From Noviherbaspirillum sedimenti (GTDB lineage Bacteria; Pseudomonadota; Gammaproteobacteria; Burkholderiales; Burkholderiaceae_D), in the NCBI RefSeq assembly GCF_003590835.1, contig NZ_QYUQ01000002.1, positions 2,666,001-2,730,000 of the forward strand: a stretch of 64,000 nucleotides of DNA, given 5' to 3'. The translations under genes and the position numbers were made by a program. Position 1 is the first letter of the stretch; every line of letters starts with the position of its first letter. Of the stretch, positions 63,812 to 64,000 are shown in pieces. The notes beneath the pieces are model-generated. The model did no database searches. It was not told where the DNA came from and saw only the letters and a program-made list of their open reading frames with translations.

Positions 63812-64000
63812 TCAGGATTTCAACAGGCGCTCCTCGGCCAGCGCCAGGCTCGCTGCCGGTCCGCGCAAGACCACGGTATCGCCCGCCTGCAGGAGTGTCG
63901 CGCCATCGACCTTGAGTCGACTTTGTCCGCGCCGCACCGTGGTCACCTCGGCGCCAAGCTCATCCAGCCGCAATATGGCCAGGGTGCGGTTGACCGCATA
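63812..64000 (-). CDS. RCK_C/TrkA-C domain protein, C-terminal end (runs off the window)
   Basis: 63 codons with the stop TGA at 63814-63812, open to the window edge. The peptide (LAILRLDELGAEVTTVRRGQSRLKV...LQAGDTVVLRG) has the TrkA-C/RCK_C beta pattern, including a L-x-x-GDTVVLRG strand near its end. It is probably the tail of a Kef-type monovalent cation:proton antiporter or of a related K+ transport protein; the membrane part is outside the window. Confidence 0.6.
   Translation of the reverse strand, partial: YAVNRTLAILRLDELGAEVTTVRRGQSRLKVDGATLLQAGDTVVLRGPAASLALAEERLLKS

Overview
The window looks like a chromosomal segment of a GC-rich betaproteobacterium, probably Burkholderiales/Oxalobacteraceae (inferred from gene content and order; no species call is made). 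Supporting signs are the hemA-prfA-prmC, grxD-ubiX, tex, petABC-sspA-sspB, mlaFEDACB-ABC-ibaG-murA-his-hinT-tatABC and gltBD blocks. No rRNA, CRISPR array or prophage was seen. About 60 protein genes and one tRNA-Thr are supported.

Layout. 1-2.9 kb: the 3' end of a FecR-like surface protein and a CHASE2 sensor histidine kinase. 3-6.9 kb: hemA, prfA, dsbB, prmC. 6.9-19 kb: an accessory metabolic stretch with a degenerate patatin-like protein, a double-GAF protein, a LysR regulator facing an orphan solute-binding protein plus mmsA-mmsB (valine/3-hydroxyisobutyrate oxidation), and a second LysR regulator facing a complete 3-hydroxybenzoate-to-gentisate-to-fumarate/pyruvate operon. 19-22.5 kb: tex, grxD, ubiX. 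22.5-24.4 kb: a small membrane protein and a phospholipase D-like protein. 24.6-26.7 kb: an IS110-family (IS1111-group) element inserted directly in front of a PEP-CTERM protein gene. 26.8-31 kb: tRNA-Thr, sspB-sspA and the cytochrome bc1 operon. 31-34.3 kb: mscL, a Nif3-like protein, a DegS/AlgW-like protease and a DUF2461 protein. 34.3-50.3 kb: one long minus-strand run, read mlaFEDACB, ABC exporter, ibaG, murA, hisG, hisD, an orphan DNA methyltransferase, hisBHAFIE, hinT, tatABC. 50.5-56.8 kb: gltB-gltD. 56.8-57.7 kb: a REP-associated tyrosine transposase with flanking repeats. 57.7-64 kb: ssb, an MFS transporter, uvrA, acylphosphatase, an AEC transporter and the end of a RCK_C-domain protein.

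The most interesting site is the IS element at about 24655-26099. Its 3' non-coding part can be folded by eye into two stem-loops. Short segments in them match the element ends and the target site, as expected of an IS1111-type bridge RNA (seekRNA). Excising the element rejoins a Shine-Dalgarno AAGGAAA to the ATG of the PEP-CTERM gene at ideal spacing, downstream of a GG-N10-GC sigma-54-type promoter. The insertion therefore appears to have cut this gene off from its native promoter and ribosome binding site.

Other points are an orphan beta-class DNA methyltransferase between hisD and hisB, where hisC would be expected, and a 14.7-kb accessory insertion splitting prmC from grxD-ubiX. All calls come from reading the sequence; no database search or folding program was run.
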